A stretch of DNA of 64,000 bases from Hypoxylon rubiginosum. Its lineage: Eukaryota; Ascomycota; Sordariomycetes; Xylariales; Hypoxylaceae. The stretch covers positions 620,001 through 684,000 of the forward strand of contig CADCXA010000056.1 of assembly GCA_902806565.1 (NCBI GenBank). Reading direction: 5' to 3'. Below the pieces are notes generated by a model. The model was not told the DNA's origin. It made no database searches and was given only the letters and a program-made list of their open reading frames with translations. Below, one piece after another: positions 54,030-64,000 of the stretch; position 1 is the first letter of the stretch; each line of letters starts with the position of its first letter. Both the position numbers and the translations under genes were made by a program.

Positions 54030-55123
54030 ATGGAGCAAACTAAAGCACTGAACGCTCTTGAGGTTAGATTCCCCTACCCTACATACACTCTTAGCAACCA
54101 TTCACTCGTCACCGAGCCCTTACTAGTAGCTAACCAGTCAAACAGCCGTATCTAGCTCTCACGAAATCGGCAACAGCCCCCCGAGCAGCAGCCGACCTCG
54201 TAACGCAAGCGACCTCGAACCCCAACACCTACGTGTTCGCCGAGCTGCTGCAGACGCCGCAAATCCAAGCCCTAAGCCAGTCCCCCGAGTACTCGCCGTA
54301 CCTACGACTGCTAGAGATATTCTCGTACGGTACCTTCGCCGAGTACCTGGCCGCCTCTCCTACTTCCTCCTCTTCCTCTCCCTCGTCCCCCTCCCCGCAA
54401 CAGCTCCCCCGCCTCAACGACGCCCAAGCCCTCAAGCTGCGGCAGCTCTCCCTCCTGACGCTAGCCCGCGACCCCCGCAGCCTCACGTACGCCTCGCTGC
54501 AGCGGGACCTCGGCCTCGCCGACGCCCGCGCCGTCGAGGACCTCGTCGTCGGCGCCGTCTACGCCGACCTCCTCTCCGCCCGCCTCGACCCCCGCCGCGC
54601 CGCCGTCCACGTCTCCGGCGTCTCCCCCCTCCGCGACCTAGCCCCGGACTCCGGCCCCGCCGTCCTCGGCGCCCTGCGCGCCTGGTCCGGCCGCTGCGCG
54701 GGTACCCTCGCCGGCCTCGAGGCCCAGGTCGCCGCCATCCGGGACGCCGCCGCGCGCCGCCAGGACGAGCGGAAGGCGTGGGAGGACACGCAGGCGCGGC
54801 TCGTCGAGGAGGCTAGGAACGGCAGCGGCGAGGACCGCAGCGGTCCTGCTGTTTCCGGCGGTGGTAACGGTAGCGGTGGCGGTGTGCACGGCCGCGGCCA
54901 GAGCCGGCTTCTCGAGACCGCCATGTCCCGGCTCCGCGGCGCGCACGCCGCCGGCCAGCGCAGCGTCAAGCGGCCCGGCGGCAGCCTGGACGCGGGCCAC
55001 GATGACGACGAGGCTATGGATCTCGATGAGGAGGAGCCGGACGATGGCGAGGGCGGCGGCAGCAGTGCCCGCGGCGGTTCGTTGGCGGCGGGCAAGCAGC
55101 GAGCGAGCCGGAGGAAGTTGTAG
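54030..55123 (+). CDS. csn7: COP9 signalosome subunit 7 (PCI domain)
   Basis: Exons 54030-54062 and 54146-55123 (83-nt intron, GTTAGA donor, CTAACC branch) give 336 residues. It begins MEQTKALNALE, then PYLALTKSATAPRAAADLVT, followed by NPNTYVFAELLQTPQIQAL. The PCI/winged-helix part continues LRLLEIFSYGTFAEYL, LNDAQALKLRQLSLLTLARD, TYASLQRDLGLADARAVEDL and a beta-hairpin around DPRRAAVHVSGV. A coiled coil (LEAQVAAIRDAAARRQDER) and a disordered, acidic then basic tail complete it. Csn7 is a core CSN subunit; the complex removes Nedd8 from cullins in the nucleus and controls development in fungi. A Ser-rich insertion (about residues 82-97) is not part of the usual fold. The gene is very GC-rich in exon 2. 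The tiny first exon encodes 11 residues. Confidence 0.9.
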
Positions 55124-56078
55124 ACTTTTGAACGACAACAACTTTCTCGGTTCCCCCCCTCACGAATTAGGGCTAAACTAAAAAGGCACTGGGCGGTTTC
55201 ATAGATAATGGGCCCTTGGAGCAACAGAGAGGATCAGTCTCGGTTGAGGAGTCTATAAACACCTTGACAAGCTGAGAAGTGGATTTACGATTATGGGAAA
55301 CAGGCACAGAGCAGAGGCACCAAGTATCTACTAGATTGGTCTTCTATAGCTTATGGCTCACCTACCTCTAGATATGGTATTAGGCTGTAGTGTGTCGAGA
55401 TTGCTACTACACAGTGACAAATAGCACGTATGCATGCTATAAACAAAAACAATATTATGAATCACTGCCGATATGGGACATGTGCTAGTGCTTCACTTCG
55501 TGGGAATCATCTGTGAATCAAGTATGACTTGTAATACAAGCAATTGCCTAATGGCTTAGCTACCCCCGAAAACAGTATTCTACACAAAAGTTGGCTGGTC
55601 AAGTACCAAGCCCAACTCACCTCAGAGAGGGATGGGATCTTTCTAGTCCCCGTTCTTCCACCAAATGGGGCCAATACGTCGATTGAATGGCACGGGTGAG
55701 ATCTTTGACTATCTGTCCAGAGGAACAGTGTCGAACCAATCGAAGGCCCAAAGGTATGGTGAATCCGTACGCCATATGCTTTCCTCCTTGATTTTTCCAT
55801 CTTGTCACACTATGTAGTGGTAGTGGACTAACCTCCTCCGAAAGTGAAATTAGAAAAGAACAAAAACTGAAGCATGCTTGTTTGCATTTGGTGGTATCAC
55901 ACTCCTCTGCCTTCGAATTGTGGCAAAGTATTAATTTGAGACTCAATGGTCTTTAAAGAACCTGGGACGCAGAACTCCGGGGGAAAATGTCGTGACTTCG
56001 TGAGACGAAAATTGCAAATGCAGTGATGCTAAAAAGAAAACCGAGAGACCGGTAACGAGCAGAGGACAGTGGCCTCGC
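55124..56078. other. spacer between convergent genes
   Basis: This 955-bp spacer contains the 3' ends of csn7 and of the Rax1-like gene. Minus-strand frames of about 100 codons (55507-55946) lack any domain or bias. Nothing else is recognised. Confidence 0.4.
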
Positions 56079-57292
56079 TTAGTTTTTCAGTCTGTGTCCA
56101 GGTACGAGGATGAACAGCACGCAGAGTGCCGCATCGACTATGGCTGTAACTGCCAGTACCATGATGGACCGCTGAATCAACAACTTGCGTACGTACGGCT
56201 CACGGATGCGCGTAAACTTGAACGGCGTCAGTTCAGTAAAGCCGACGAACGCAAGGATGGGATCCAGAGAGTATTGGTACGAAGCGAGGAAGTAGACACC
56301 GATGGTGAAAGGCAAGATCTCCTATATCAATGTTAGATGGCTGCCCATACAAATTTCAGCAAGGTTAACGAAGAGGACATACCCAGCATCGCTCCAAGCG
56401 GGAATAGTTGAGGAAGATCAAGTTAAATCCCGTCCAGAATGCACCGAAGAGAGCGACAAGGCCGATGATCAGTCGGGCGATCATGGTAGGCGGAATGAGG
56501 TTACCAAAGGCACGAGCACGCAAGAAACCCGGGAAAGCATCTCGCTCCATAGCCTGGAACACATAATCCTTAGCTACATCGAATAGCTCCGGATCGTCTC
56601 TAAAGTTCTCTTCAATATCATGGGTGATGTCAGCTGCGATAGAGCCACCCAGGGTAATCTCACGCTCCGCGCCGGGAAGAAGGAAGGTGTAGAGAATCTT
56701 CTCCGCTGATGCTCGAATATCCTCACGTGCTACGGTGTGCTCCGGCGAGTTGGAGTCGGTGATTTGGTGAGGTGTGCCAGAGCTAAGCTGGGTGCTAGCA
56801 CGAGCTCGTCGCTCCTGACTGCTAGCCGGAGAGTCGTGCATGGTGCTTGGCGCGGGTTGCTCTCGTAGGAACGAGGAGACATGAGCATCCTGAGCTCTGT
56901 CATCAGGTCCTAGTTGTCTTGAAGGTCCAGCTTGGGTATACGACGACTCGCCCATCGCATCCAAGACTCTAGAAGATCGCTTAGATTCTTCGTCCAAGTC
57001 GGGAGTGCCCACCAGAACCGATCGTCGTAGCTCTCGAACGTAGTGGCGGCACAGTGACATATGCTGTGCAACATCAAGCCTATCATTTATGAGTCAAGTA
57101 GAATTTTATCAACCAAAAGAGGATACCATACCAGAAGTCGAGGTAGTCAACAGATCGTTGCTGATCACGCATGTAAATGTAGAAGGAGAACAGGTCCACG
57201 GGAGGCTGCGTGCGACGACAGAGGACTTCGAAAAGGGTGGGCAACCGATTTCGTATCATGCTGTCGGGAAGGTCTTTCGGTTCGTACGACAT
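56079..57292 (-). CDS. rax1: Rax1-like RGS-domain membrane protein
   Basis: Exons 57292-57132, 57079-56383 and 56321-56079 give 366 residues. The N-terminal RGS half starts RLPTLFEVLCRRTQPPVDLF and SFYIYMRDQQRSVDYLDFWLDV, as in yeast Rax1. The RGS core is split by a long Ser-rich linker (about 80-165), then resumes with AREDIRASAEKILYTFLLPG and DPELFDVAKDYVFQAMERDAFPGFLR. Three TM helices follow at about 246-264 (IARLIIGLVALFGAFWTGFN), 287-305 and 338-358. In budding yeast Rax1 and Rax2 mark bud sites; in filamentous fungi Rax1-type RGS proteins affect G-protein signalling, growth and stress response. Both introns (52 and 61 nt) keep the family frame, including ...DFW/LDV and RCW/EILPF. The start is the first ATG, at MSYEPKDLPD. 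Confidence 0.88.
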
Positions 57293-58449
57293 CTTGACGG
57301 ATCTTCAAAAGGGTTCCTCGCTTATAAGAGCTGTGAAGGTTGACAAGATTATAAGAGGAACTGCCGTCCAGATATTTGCTGGCGAGACGAGTATGATTTT
57401 AGCTCTCCGGCATGGGAGGCCACTATGTCGAATGTCGACGGTTGCTTGCGTCGCGCGTAAAGATCGGGATCGTAATCGGGATCGTAGTCGCAGTCGAAAC
57501 GAAGACCGGTTGCGTTGATTAGAATTAGGCGAAATTTATCAACTGCTCAGATTTAGTCAATTAATTTGATTCACGTCGCAGAATACAATCGTCGGAGAGA
57601 GTGAAATTGCGCTCGGCGCAAGGTTATGATTGTACTCGCAAAAGGTTTGACGTTTGAAAGGAGATGGGGGATGGGAGGTCGGCGTTGGGCGGGAATCGAA
57701 AAAAACAGGGCAGTTTGTTTTGTCGAATAAGACGATTACGATGCCGGCCAGCTGTTGCAGGTGCTAGGTGTTGCAGGTACGTTGCTGGTCGGCGCCAGGA
57801 CCACCCGTTCCTGAATTAACCAAATTAAAGGGCAGGGGCTGGGGGCACAACTGCTGCTACCAGCCACATCTCGTGTTGTGCCGTTACATTGGATGGGTTC
57901 ACAAATCATCAAAAGGATATGAAGACATGAATGAATGAGCAGAAGTAGACTACTAGATTAGAACCATGATGTCAAGTTACAAGAAGCTATGATGTAGAGC
58001 TATTCCTCAGTGTTCTAGCTAAAATGTATTAATTGCTACGAGTCACTGCCCTTTGTAACTATTTGTCTAAGCCTAGAACCGCCAATAGTGCAAGCCACAC
58101 AAAACCGGCATATGCCAAGCATTGATGCACCGTTTTGCCGGATAAATCCTTAGGTACATCTAAACCAGTTTAAAAGCCACTTGCAATCAGTCCCGCCCGC
58201 ACAGACCATATGCAACTCACCCACAACCCTAAATTTGATTGGTTCGCCTAGCGAAACTTACTTCTGCCCTCTGTTTCCCACATTCAGTACCTCTTCCAAT
58301 TTTCAATTTCGCAAAAGCCCATCAACAACACGACCGAACTTTTTTCTCGACAAACATCTCGACACCAAATCAGTAAGGCCTTCGCACCCGAATATACGGT
58401 ATTCCTCCGAAACACTTCATCGAGTCTAACCAATATCCTCTATTCAGAA
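57293..58449. promoter_or_regulatory. divergent intergenic region, rax1-like and eL31 genes
   Basis: These 1.16 kb separate divergent starts. The half next to the ribosomal gene (58200-58445) is C/T-rich with ATCAACAACACGACC-type sequence, which is typical of fungal ribosomal-protein leaders. No other gene is visible. Confidence 0.45.
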
Positions 58450-59019
58450 ATGTCGTCGAAAGGAAAGAAGCCCGCCACCAAGTCGGCCATCGAGCAGGTC
58501 GTGTCCCGCGAGTACACCATCCACCTCCACAAGAGAGTACGTCCCACCACCCGATAGCGTCGAGCGCATTTATTTGCGAGATTTGGAACTCGGAGGACAG
58601 GATAGAGAGGATATTTTGCTGACGGATTGAATAGCTGCATGGTGTCACCTTCAAGAAGCGGGCTCCCCGTGCCATCAAGGAGATCAAGGCTTTTGCCCAG
58701 AAGGCTATGGTACGACAACCCGAATTCATTCCTCCATGATTTTATCCAGCGCTCGCGATTCTCATGATGACGGCTTTACGGCCATTTCATTGTACATGAA
58801 CTAACCATTTTACAGCAAACCTCCGATGTCCGCCTCGACCCCCAGCTGAACAAGAAGGTCTGGGAGCAGGGTGTCAAGGGTGTTCCGTACAGACTCCGCA
58901 TCCGCATCAGCCGAAGACGAAATGACGAGGAGGACGCCAAGGAGAAGCTCTACAGCTACGTCCAGGCTGTCAATGTAAAGAACCCCAAGGGCCTGGTGAC
59001 GGTGGTGGTTGAGGAATAA
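58450..59019 (+). CDS. rpl31: 60S ribosomal protein L31 (eL31)
   Basis: Exons 58450-58536, 58635-58709 and 58816-59019 give 121 residues, the normal size of the family. The order [54 protein letters not shown], then [40 protein letters not shown] and LYSYVQAV matches eL31 along its entire length. It is a protein of the large subunit near the exit tunnel. Introns of 98 and 106 nt lie early in the gene, as usual for ribosomal protein genes. The ATG follows TCAGAA, with purine at -3. Confidence 0.97.
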
Positions 59020-59511
59020 GGCGATGCAAAGCAGCAAAGCAAAAAGCACTGTTTCGTTGAGATACCGGCTGGGTTCGAGAAGGGCATGGTTTTCGGAGTT
59101 CCTTCTGGCTTCATGACATTTTAGATTCACTAGTCAATGAATGAATCATGACCCGTGAACTGACATAATAACCACCATCTCTTCGCTGCTTCGTGATATA
59201 CTCATCATCACTCCGAGGGTTTATTAATACTCATGTCTGCATGGAGTCAATATTACAAGCCAGGGATGGAGGTCATAGCAAGTCTCATTCATCAAGTTGG
59301 TTGTTATGCTTCTGCGTTCCTATTGAAATGTGTAAAGAGCCGCTACTCCCCGGCCGAACACTCCTGTAAATGCAATGCAACAAGGCATGACAATAGTCAG
59401 ACCGACAACCAACTATACAAGTACCGACGCTGACTCCGGTTCTCCATACCGAATGATGCCCAATCTTCCAGGTATTTGATAATCAACTATGTAGGGTATC
59501 ATGCAGACTCT
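59020..59511. other. spacer between convergent genes
   Basis: This 492-bp stretch contains the 3' ends of the eL31 and E2 transcripts. Nothing else is recognised. Confidence 0.45.
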
Positions 59512-60186
59512 TCAATCGTCGTCAACATCACGGTGACGACCCAAAACCTTCTTCTTGAATTCCTCCGCATCCTTGTCCCACAGCTCTGCGGCCTCTCCAT
59601 TCAACGGGGAAGCACTATAAATAGATTAGCGCTATTCAGATTGTTCAAATCTTGGAGAGAGAACTCACTTGTTGGGCTCTCCTAGTAGACTCTGTAAGCT
59701 TAGCAGAACAGTCTGGATGTTGTACGCGGCGGTCCACTTGTCCTTCAGGATGTCCAAGCAGATGCGGCCGGAAAAGTCCACGTTGGGATGGTAGATGGGG
59801 GTCTTGAAGAGCACCGTCGGCGGGGCGTACGGGTAGTTAGATGGGAAGGCGAAGGAGAGCTTGAAGGTGAGACCAGCGTACGGAGTGTCCTCCGGGCCCT
59901 GGATTGTTGCGGACCATGACATCAGGTTTCCGTCAGCCGAAGGGAAAGCAGAGACACCGGGAGCCGGGGAGGTCATCAACTGCATAAGTTCCGTCTGCAG
60001 TCTACGAAGAGGATTTGTTAGCATGGTGATGCATTGCACATGCATACACATATAGAGGGTCCCAATTTACCTCTTCGTCACACTCTGTGCATCAGGACCC
60101 TTGCGAGTGCTCCCGAGCTTAGCAGCTTGCACGCTACCAGGTGCTGCGTTCTGGTTGTCTTCGGTTGAGTAGTCCATACTGGCCAT
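59512..60186 (-). CDS. ubc11: ubiquitin-conjugating enzyme E2, UBE2C/Ubc11 type
   Basis: Exons 60186-60071, 60001-59669 and 59614-59512 (introns 69 and 54 nt) give 183 residues. The N-terminal extension (1-36) is Ser/Asn/Gln-rich. The UBC fold follows: [60 protein letters not shown], then the HPN (110-112) and active-site Cys120 in [13 protein letters not shown]. The segment [21 protein letters not shown] followed by [11 protein letters not shown] is characteristic of UBE2C (UbcH10, fission yeast Ubc11), the E2 that starts ubiquitin chains on mitotic substrates of the APC/C. The tail [14 protein letters not shown] is acidic. It is divergent from chk1 with a 782-bp shared promoter. Confidence 0.92.
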
Positions 60187-60968
60187 TATTGGCGAACTTG
60201 GAGCTTCGTCGACTAAAGTTGAATGTTTAGATGACGAAGTGGACAGTGAAAGGACTGAGCCAAACTGCTGCTATTGCTATTGATGCTGCTGCCAGATTCG
60301 GGTTTACCGCAAGTAGTGAATTGCGGAATTGCAGTAGAAAAAGGAGAAAAAAGAGAATAGCGGAATTGATCTGGAATGCAGGTGACAATTAGTGATGAAA
60401 GGGTCCTCCGAACAGATTGCACACCAGACCCCAATTGATTTAAGTGCCAATGGCTGGCAAAGAGATCTAAGAATGAAGAATGTTGTACGAACCTCTTTGA
60501 GCGTGTCTTTTTAGGAATTACGAAGTCAGGAAGATGAGGAAATGCTCAATTGCAAAAGCAAAAGGAAGAAAGCAAGATCAAGACGCAGCATCTAATCAAT
60601 TTGTAAACAACTTTGGCTCACGGTCCCACAGGCCTACTTTCTATAGCAACGGCGATGGGACGGTGGTAATCGATTAACCCCTAGTCACTTATGTAGCCCC
60701 AACTGGCCCCAGTAGCCCCTTAGCCTAACACCATTCAGGCCGTGCGCTACGGCCCATGGTTTCCCAGCAGCCACTCAGCTAGTGACTGGCCTGTGGACAA
60801 GGGCCTAAGCTGACCGTTGCGGGGACCCCTGAATCCCATTTAGAAACAATCCGCAGCCAATAAGTTCGCGTCAGCAAGAGACAGACTCAAACAAAACATC
60901 TAAACAGTCTCAACTCAGCTTTTAATTGATTTTTTATAAACGCGACGAAAAGCGCGTTTCGAGCTATC
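60187..60968. promoter_or_regulatory. divergent promoter region, ubc11 and chk1
   Basis: These 782 bp separate divergent starts of two cell-cycle genes. No gene is present. The end next to chk1 has CGCG-rich motifs (listed separately). Confidence 0.55.
60939..60962. promoter_or_regulatory. candidate MBF/SBF-type cell-cycle motif cluster
   Basis: AACGCGACGAAAAGCGCG and GCGCGTTTCG lie just before the chk1 ATG: an ACGCG core (MCB-like), an ACGAAAA core (SCB-like) and a TTTCGCGC-like site read in reverse. An ACGCGT lies just inside the first intron near 60980. These are short motifs, so chance is possible. Confidence 0.3.
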
Positions 60969-62910
60969 ATGGTATGTATTTTACGCGTTTGAATCTACCA
61001 ATTTTCATTTGATGTTTAGTAGCGTATCGCATTTCTCCTGTTGAAGTTGGACATCTCATATTTGGGTTCTATTCCTTTGTAGCTCTTATCCTGCCTGTTC
61101 GTACTGTTCGTGGTCCCCCTTGTCGATTTATACGATAGGTTCATACTGGCGCATCTCAGTCCCGCTCCAAGCCATTAAATCACATTACCTAGTAAGGAAC
61201 CGATTTACTAAACAACATGATGCAGTCTCAACTAGACCCTTTACCGGCAGACCTTCCCTTCCGAATAATATCCAAGACCATAGGAAGAGGAGCATATGCA
61301 TCGTAAGCCTTCTTGCCCCTAATCTTAGATCTAACTAGTACTAGAGGACTAATAAATATCTCAGCATTAAAAAGGCTGTACCGCTCGATGCATCTGAGCC
61401 CGTCTTCGCAGTCAAGCTCATTCATAAGGGCTATGCGGTCAAACAGGGCCGTATTTCGGCCAAGCAGATTGCTATGGAAGTGTCCTTGCATTCTCACATC
61501 GGTCAGCATCCAAACGTGATCGAATGGTTCGCGACAGGTGAAGATCGTGTCTGGAGATGGATCGCAATGGAGTTTGCCGCAGGAGGCGACCTCTTCGACA
61601 AGATCGAGGCCGACGTGGGCGTTACCGAAGACATCGCTCAGGTCTACTTCTACCAGCTCATCAGCGGCGTGAGTTTCATGCACTCCAAAGGTGTCGCGCA
61701 TCGAGATCTGAAGCCGGAAAACATTTTAATGTCAGATAAGGGCAACTTAAAACTGGCAGATTTCGGTATGGCAACAATGTTCGAGTACAAGAACCAGAGA
61801 AAACTAAGTACGACTATGTGCGGTAGTCCACCATACGTTGCCCCTGAAGTCTTGGCATGCGGCCGGGTACATAGGAGTTCCGGCGAGGTGACCAAGTACT
61901 CGGCCGAGCTGGTGGATATCTGGTCGTGCGGTGTTGTTCTGTTCGTTCTGCTCGTGGGTAACACGCCGTGGGATGAGCCGACGTCCCAAAGCTGGGAGTT
62001 CCAGGAGTACAAGAAGACCAACGGCCGAAGCTCGGACAGCTTATGGGAGAGGATACCAGCGGATGCGCTATCGTTGTTAAGAGGGATGATGAACATCGAA
62101 CCCAGTAAGCGGTTCTCATTCGCCCAGATACGGCAGCATCCTTGGTACACTCGACGCAACCGATTCCTCGCCGCCGACGGTCAGATCACCGACCCTATAA
62201 ACCTAGCAACGAAGATGCTCGAGAATCTCCGAATAGACTTTAGTCAGCAGCCTCCTTCGTCACAGCGCCCGTCCCAGCAACACCAAGATGCCATGGATAT
62301 AGACGGTCCTTCCCACAAGATATCCTCCACGCAGCCAGAGACACCCATTAACGACGTATTATTCGACTGGGAGCGGCCAGGTCTCCGCTCGTTGGCCATA
62401 TCTTCCACGCAGCCTATCTCCAGATTGGACGCGACATTACCACCCCACGCCACACAGTCCACCAACTTCTTCGACGCGCTAGCCGAAGAACCTTCCATGA
62501 GCCAGTTCTCGCAGACGCCGGGCGTGCCGCTGACGCTGACGCAGCGGGCCCAGCGCTTCAAGGACATCGTGCCGGCGCACTCGTTCACGCGCTTCTTCTC
62601 GCACATGCCGCCGCAGCTCCTCGTCCAGATGCTCAGCGACGCCCTGCACAACCTCAGCGTGCCGCTGCCGTCGGCGCCGCCGTACGTCGGGCAGGGGGAC
62701 CACGTGTCGACGATCAAGATCCGGACGGCGGACGAGCGCAAGCAGGGCCTGCACGGCGAGATCCTCGTCGACAAGTACTACCTGCCCGAGTCGCAGGAGC
62801 TGCTCGAGGTGCGGTTCGTGAAGCTGAAGGGCGACCCGCTCGAGTGGCGCCGCTTCTTCAAGAAGGTGGTCCTGCTCTGCAAGGACGGCGTCTACAAACC
62901 GGAGGCCTAG
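60969..62910 (+). CDS. chk1: checkpoint kinase Chk1
   Basis: Favoured exons: 60969-60971 (ATG only), 61226-61302 and 61365-62910, giving 541 residues. The N-terminus then reads MSQLDPLPADLPFR, close to fungal Chk1 proteins. The kinase domain has GRGAYAS (21-27), the ATP-site Lys in FAVKLIHK (44), HRDLKPEN (139-146), DFG (159-161) and PPYVAPE (182-188), with the WSCGVVLFVLLVGNTPWDEP segment typical of CAMK-like kinases. The middle (about 250-350) is Gln/Ser/Pro-rich and may carry ATR-type SQ sites (FSQQP, RPSQQ, FSQTP). The C-terminal KA1-like regulatory domain (HGEILVDKYY, LLEVRFVKLKGDPLEWRRFF, KKVVLLCKDGV) is present. Chk1 delays mitosis after DNA damage. The alternative start is the ATG pair at 61217/61220, which lies inside the proposed intron and would add only Met/Gln residues. 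Confidence 0.93.
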
Positions 62911-64000
62911 AGGGACCGCCCGGCCGAAATACCCGGGCTTGCGCTTACGAGACCGGAATAAGCATAGCAAGACAAGCAAGCAAAGGCACAATTATTTGAT
63001 ATCGATGGCTTTTTTTTTTGTCTCTTCGCGTATGGGGTTATGGGAAAAGTGCATAGCAAGCTATTGCTTATGGGGAGGGAATTTTTTGCTTGATTATACG
63101 TATATAGGTAACCTGCTGTACCTAAACACTAGTACTCTCAGCTCAGAGTAGAGATTTTATCGTGGCTTTACGTAGCATAATACGATTGCATTCCTGTATA
63201 TTGTCCTTAATGGTGATGATGATCGCGATAGGATATTTAATATCCTAGGTGAAGTGGGAAGTTCCTAGTGCAGGTAGACCGAATGGGGCACATTGATATA
63301 CTAGTTGTACCCGTTTGCTCCTCTGTTTAAGCTCGTGTTCGGCCTACTGTCGTAACTCCTTAGTTGGTACGTTTCTCGCCAATATTGTTGTAATTATCGT
63401 CTTCCACGAGACCTGTCATTCTACGGTCGACCGGCAGATTCAGTGACCAGCCGCTCGCCCAACAATCCTTCAATATACGTAGCTCGGAGTCTCTTAATCT
63501 CTTTACTTGAACTCTCAAACGAATCGGCTTGGTCTTGGCACTCGAGCCTGGTAGCAGCAACGGTTGCTTTAAAGTACGAGACCTTTAGAGATGATTTTGG
63601 TCACTAAGTGACGAGCCCCAAAGAGCATGTGGTGTCTAGTATGAACACTTTACAATTCCTTGCTCTTAGCCGGGTGAATATATCGAACATAGCTATGTAC
63701 TTACTAGGGTTCGGTCCGTTGATCCGGATAGGGGTACACAGTTAGAGGTCTGGCGGGACTATCATATCCTAACTCAAACATGTGAGAAGAATTCTCGTGA
63801 ACTTCGATATAGAGGCAGCTGGGTCAATACAAACACTTCCTAACCTGAACTGCTTGACTAATATTCAGGCAGTCTGTTAGCTCATCAACACCTCGCGCGA
63901 AACTTCTATGTACAGATCCCCATAGTTATAGGCACATAGGGCATAGAGGGCACGCTTCTCCTTTGCGCTAGCCGGCAGCAGAAATAGGTACCCGAACTAT
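62911..64000. other. non-coding right end of the window
   Basis: Past the chk1 stop, the sequence shows T-runs and AT-rich patches (about 63005-63120) compatible with its 3' end. Frames in the last 800 bp are short and lack features. I see no further gene up to the window edge. Confidence 0.45.

Noticed and set aside
54559..55224. Minus-strand frames of 170-220 codons over csn7
   Set aside because: Csn7 is clear on the plus strand; the others are Ala/Arg/Pro-rich mirrors.
1..64000. CRISPR arrays, operons, Shine-Dalgarno sites, rRNA genes
   Set aside because: None are present; this is a eukaryotic nuclear sequence and the tandem repeats lack a repeat-spacer structure.

Overview
The window is nuclear DNA of a filamentous ascomycete (Pezizomycotina), most likely a sordariomycete. 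The evidence is the short introns (about 50-160 nt, GTRNGT donors, CTRAY-like branch sites, YAG acceptors), the families present (Csn7, Rax1, Nej1, Dal5-type permease, DUF155) and long pyrimidine-rich leaders. Gene models were built by hand from splice signals, frame continuity and family resemblance. No database search was possible.

Layout. 1-8.5 kb: a decayed or unusually spliced gene for a tail-anchored protein, the splicing factor cactin, and a forkhead transcription factor with a 3-kb upstream region. 8.5-20.1 kb: a gene-poor tract of 11.6 kb between the 3' ends of two convergent genes. 20.1-30.3 kb: the end-joining factor Nej1, a small secreted Cys-rich protein, a six-exon gene for a low-complexity protein with a candidate Ulp1/C48-like cysteine protease core, and a small CGH/CxxC protein. 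31-36 kb: a Dal5-type permease divergently paired with a GC-rich, intronless Gfo/Idh/MocA oxidoreductase. 36-38.7 kb: a young Mutator-like element (163-bp inverted repeats, 8-bp target duplication) inserted in the 3' end of a DUF155 gene, whose stop codon now lies in the element. 39.5-48 kb: an MFS pseudogene, a serine beta-lactamase-like hydrolase, small hypothetical genes, a Cys-rich multi-pass membrane protein and a single-pass membrane protein. 48.6-62.9 kb: conserved housekeeping block with Ccc2-type copper ATPase, Csn7, Rax1-like RGS protein, eL31, a UBE2C/Ubc11-type E2 and Chk1.

Functional links. Chk1 and the APC/C-type E2 share a 782-bp divergent promoter and both act in the cell cycle. 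The permease and the oxidoreductase share a 1.46-kb divergent promoter, which suggests uptake plus oxidation of one substrate. The rest looks like ordinary fungal gene order with a few insertions.

The least ordinary items are the repeat-rich Ulp1-like gene, whose introns 2-5 look homologous to each other, the element that rewrote the DUF155 C-terminus, the long tail-to-tail gene-poor tract, and a chk1 model in which the first coding exon is only the ATG.
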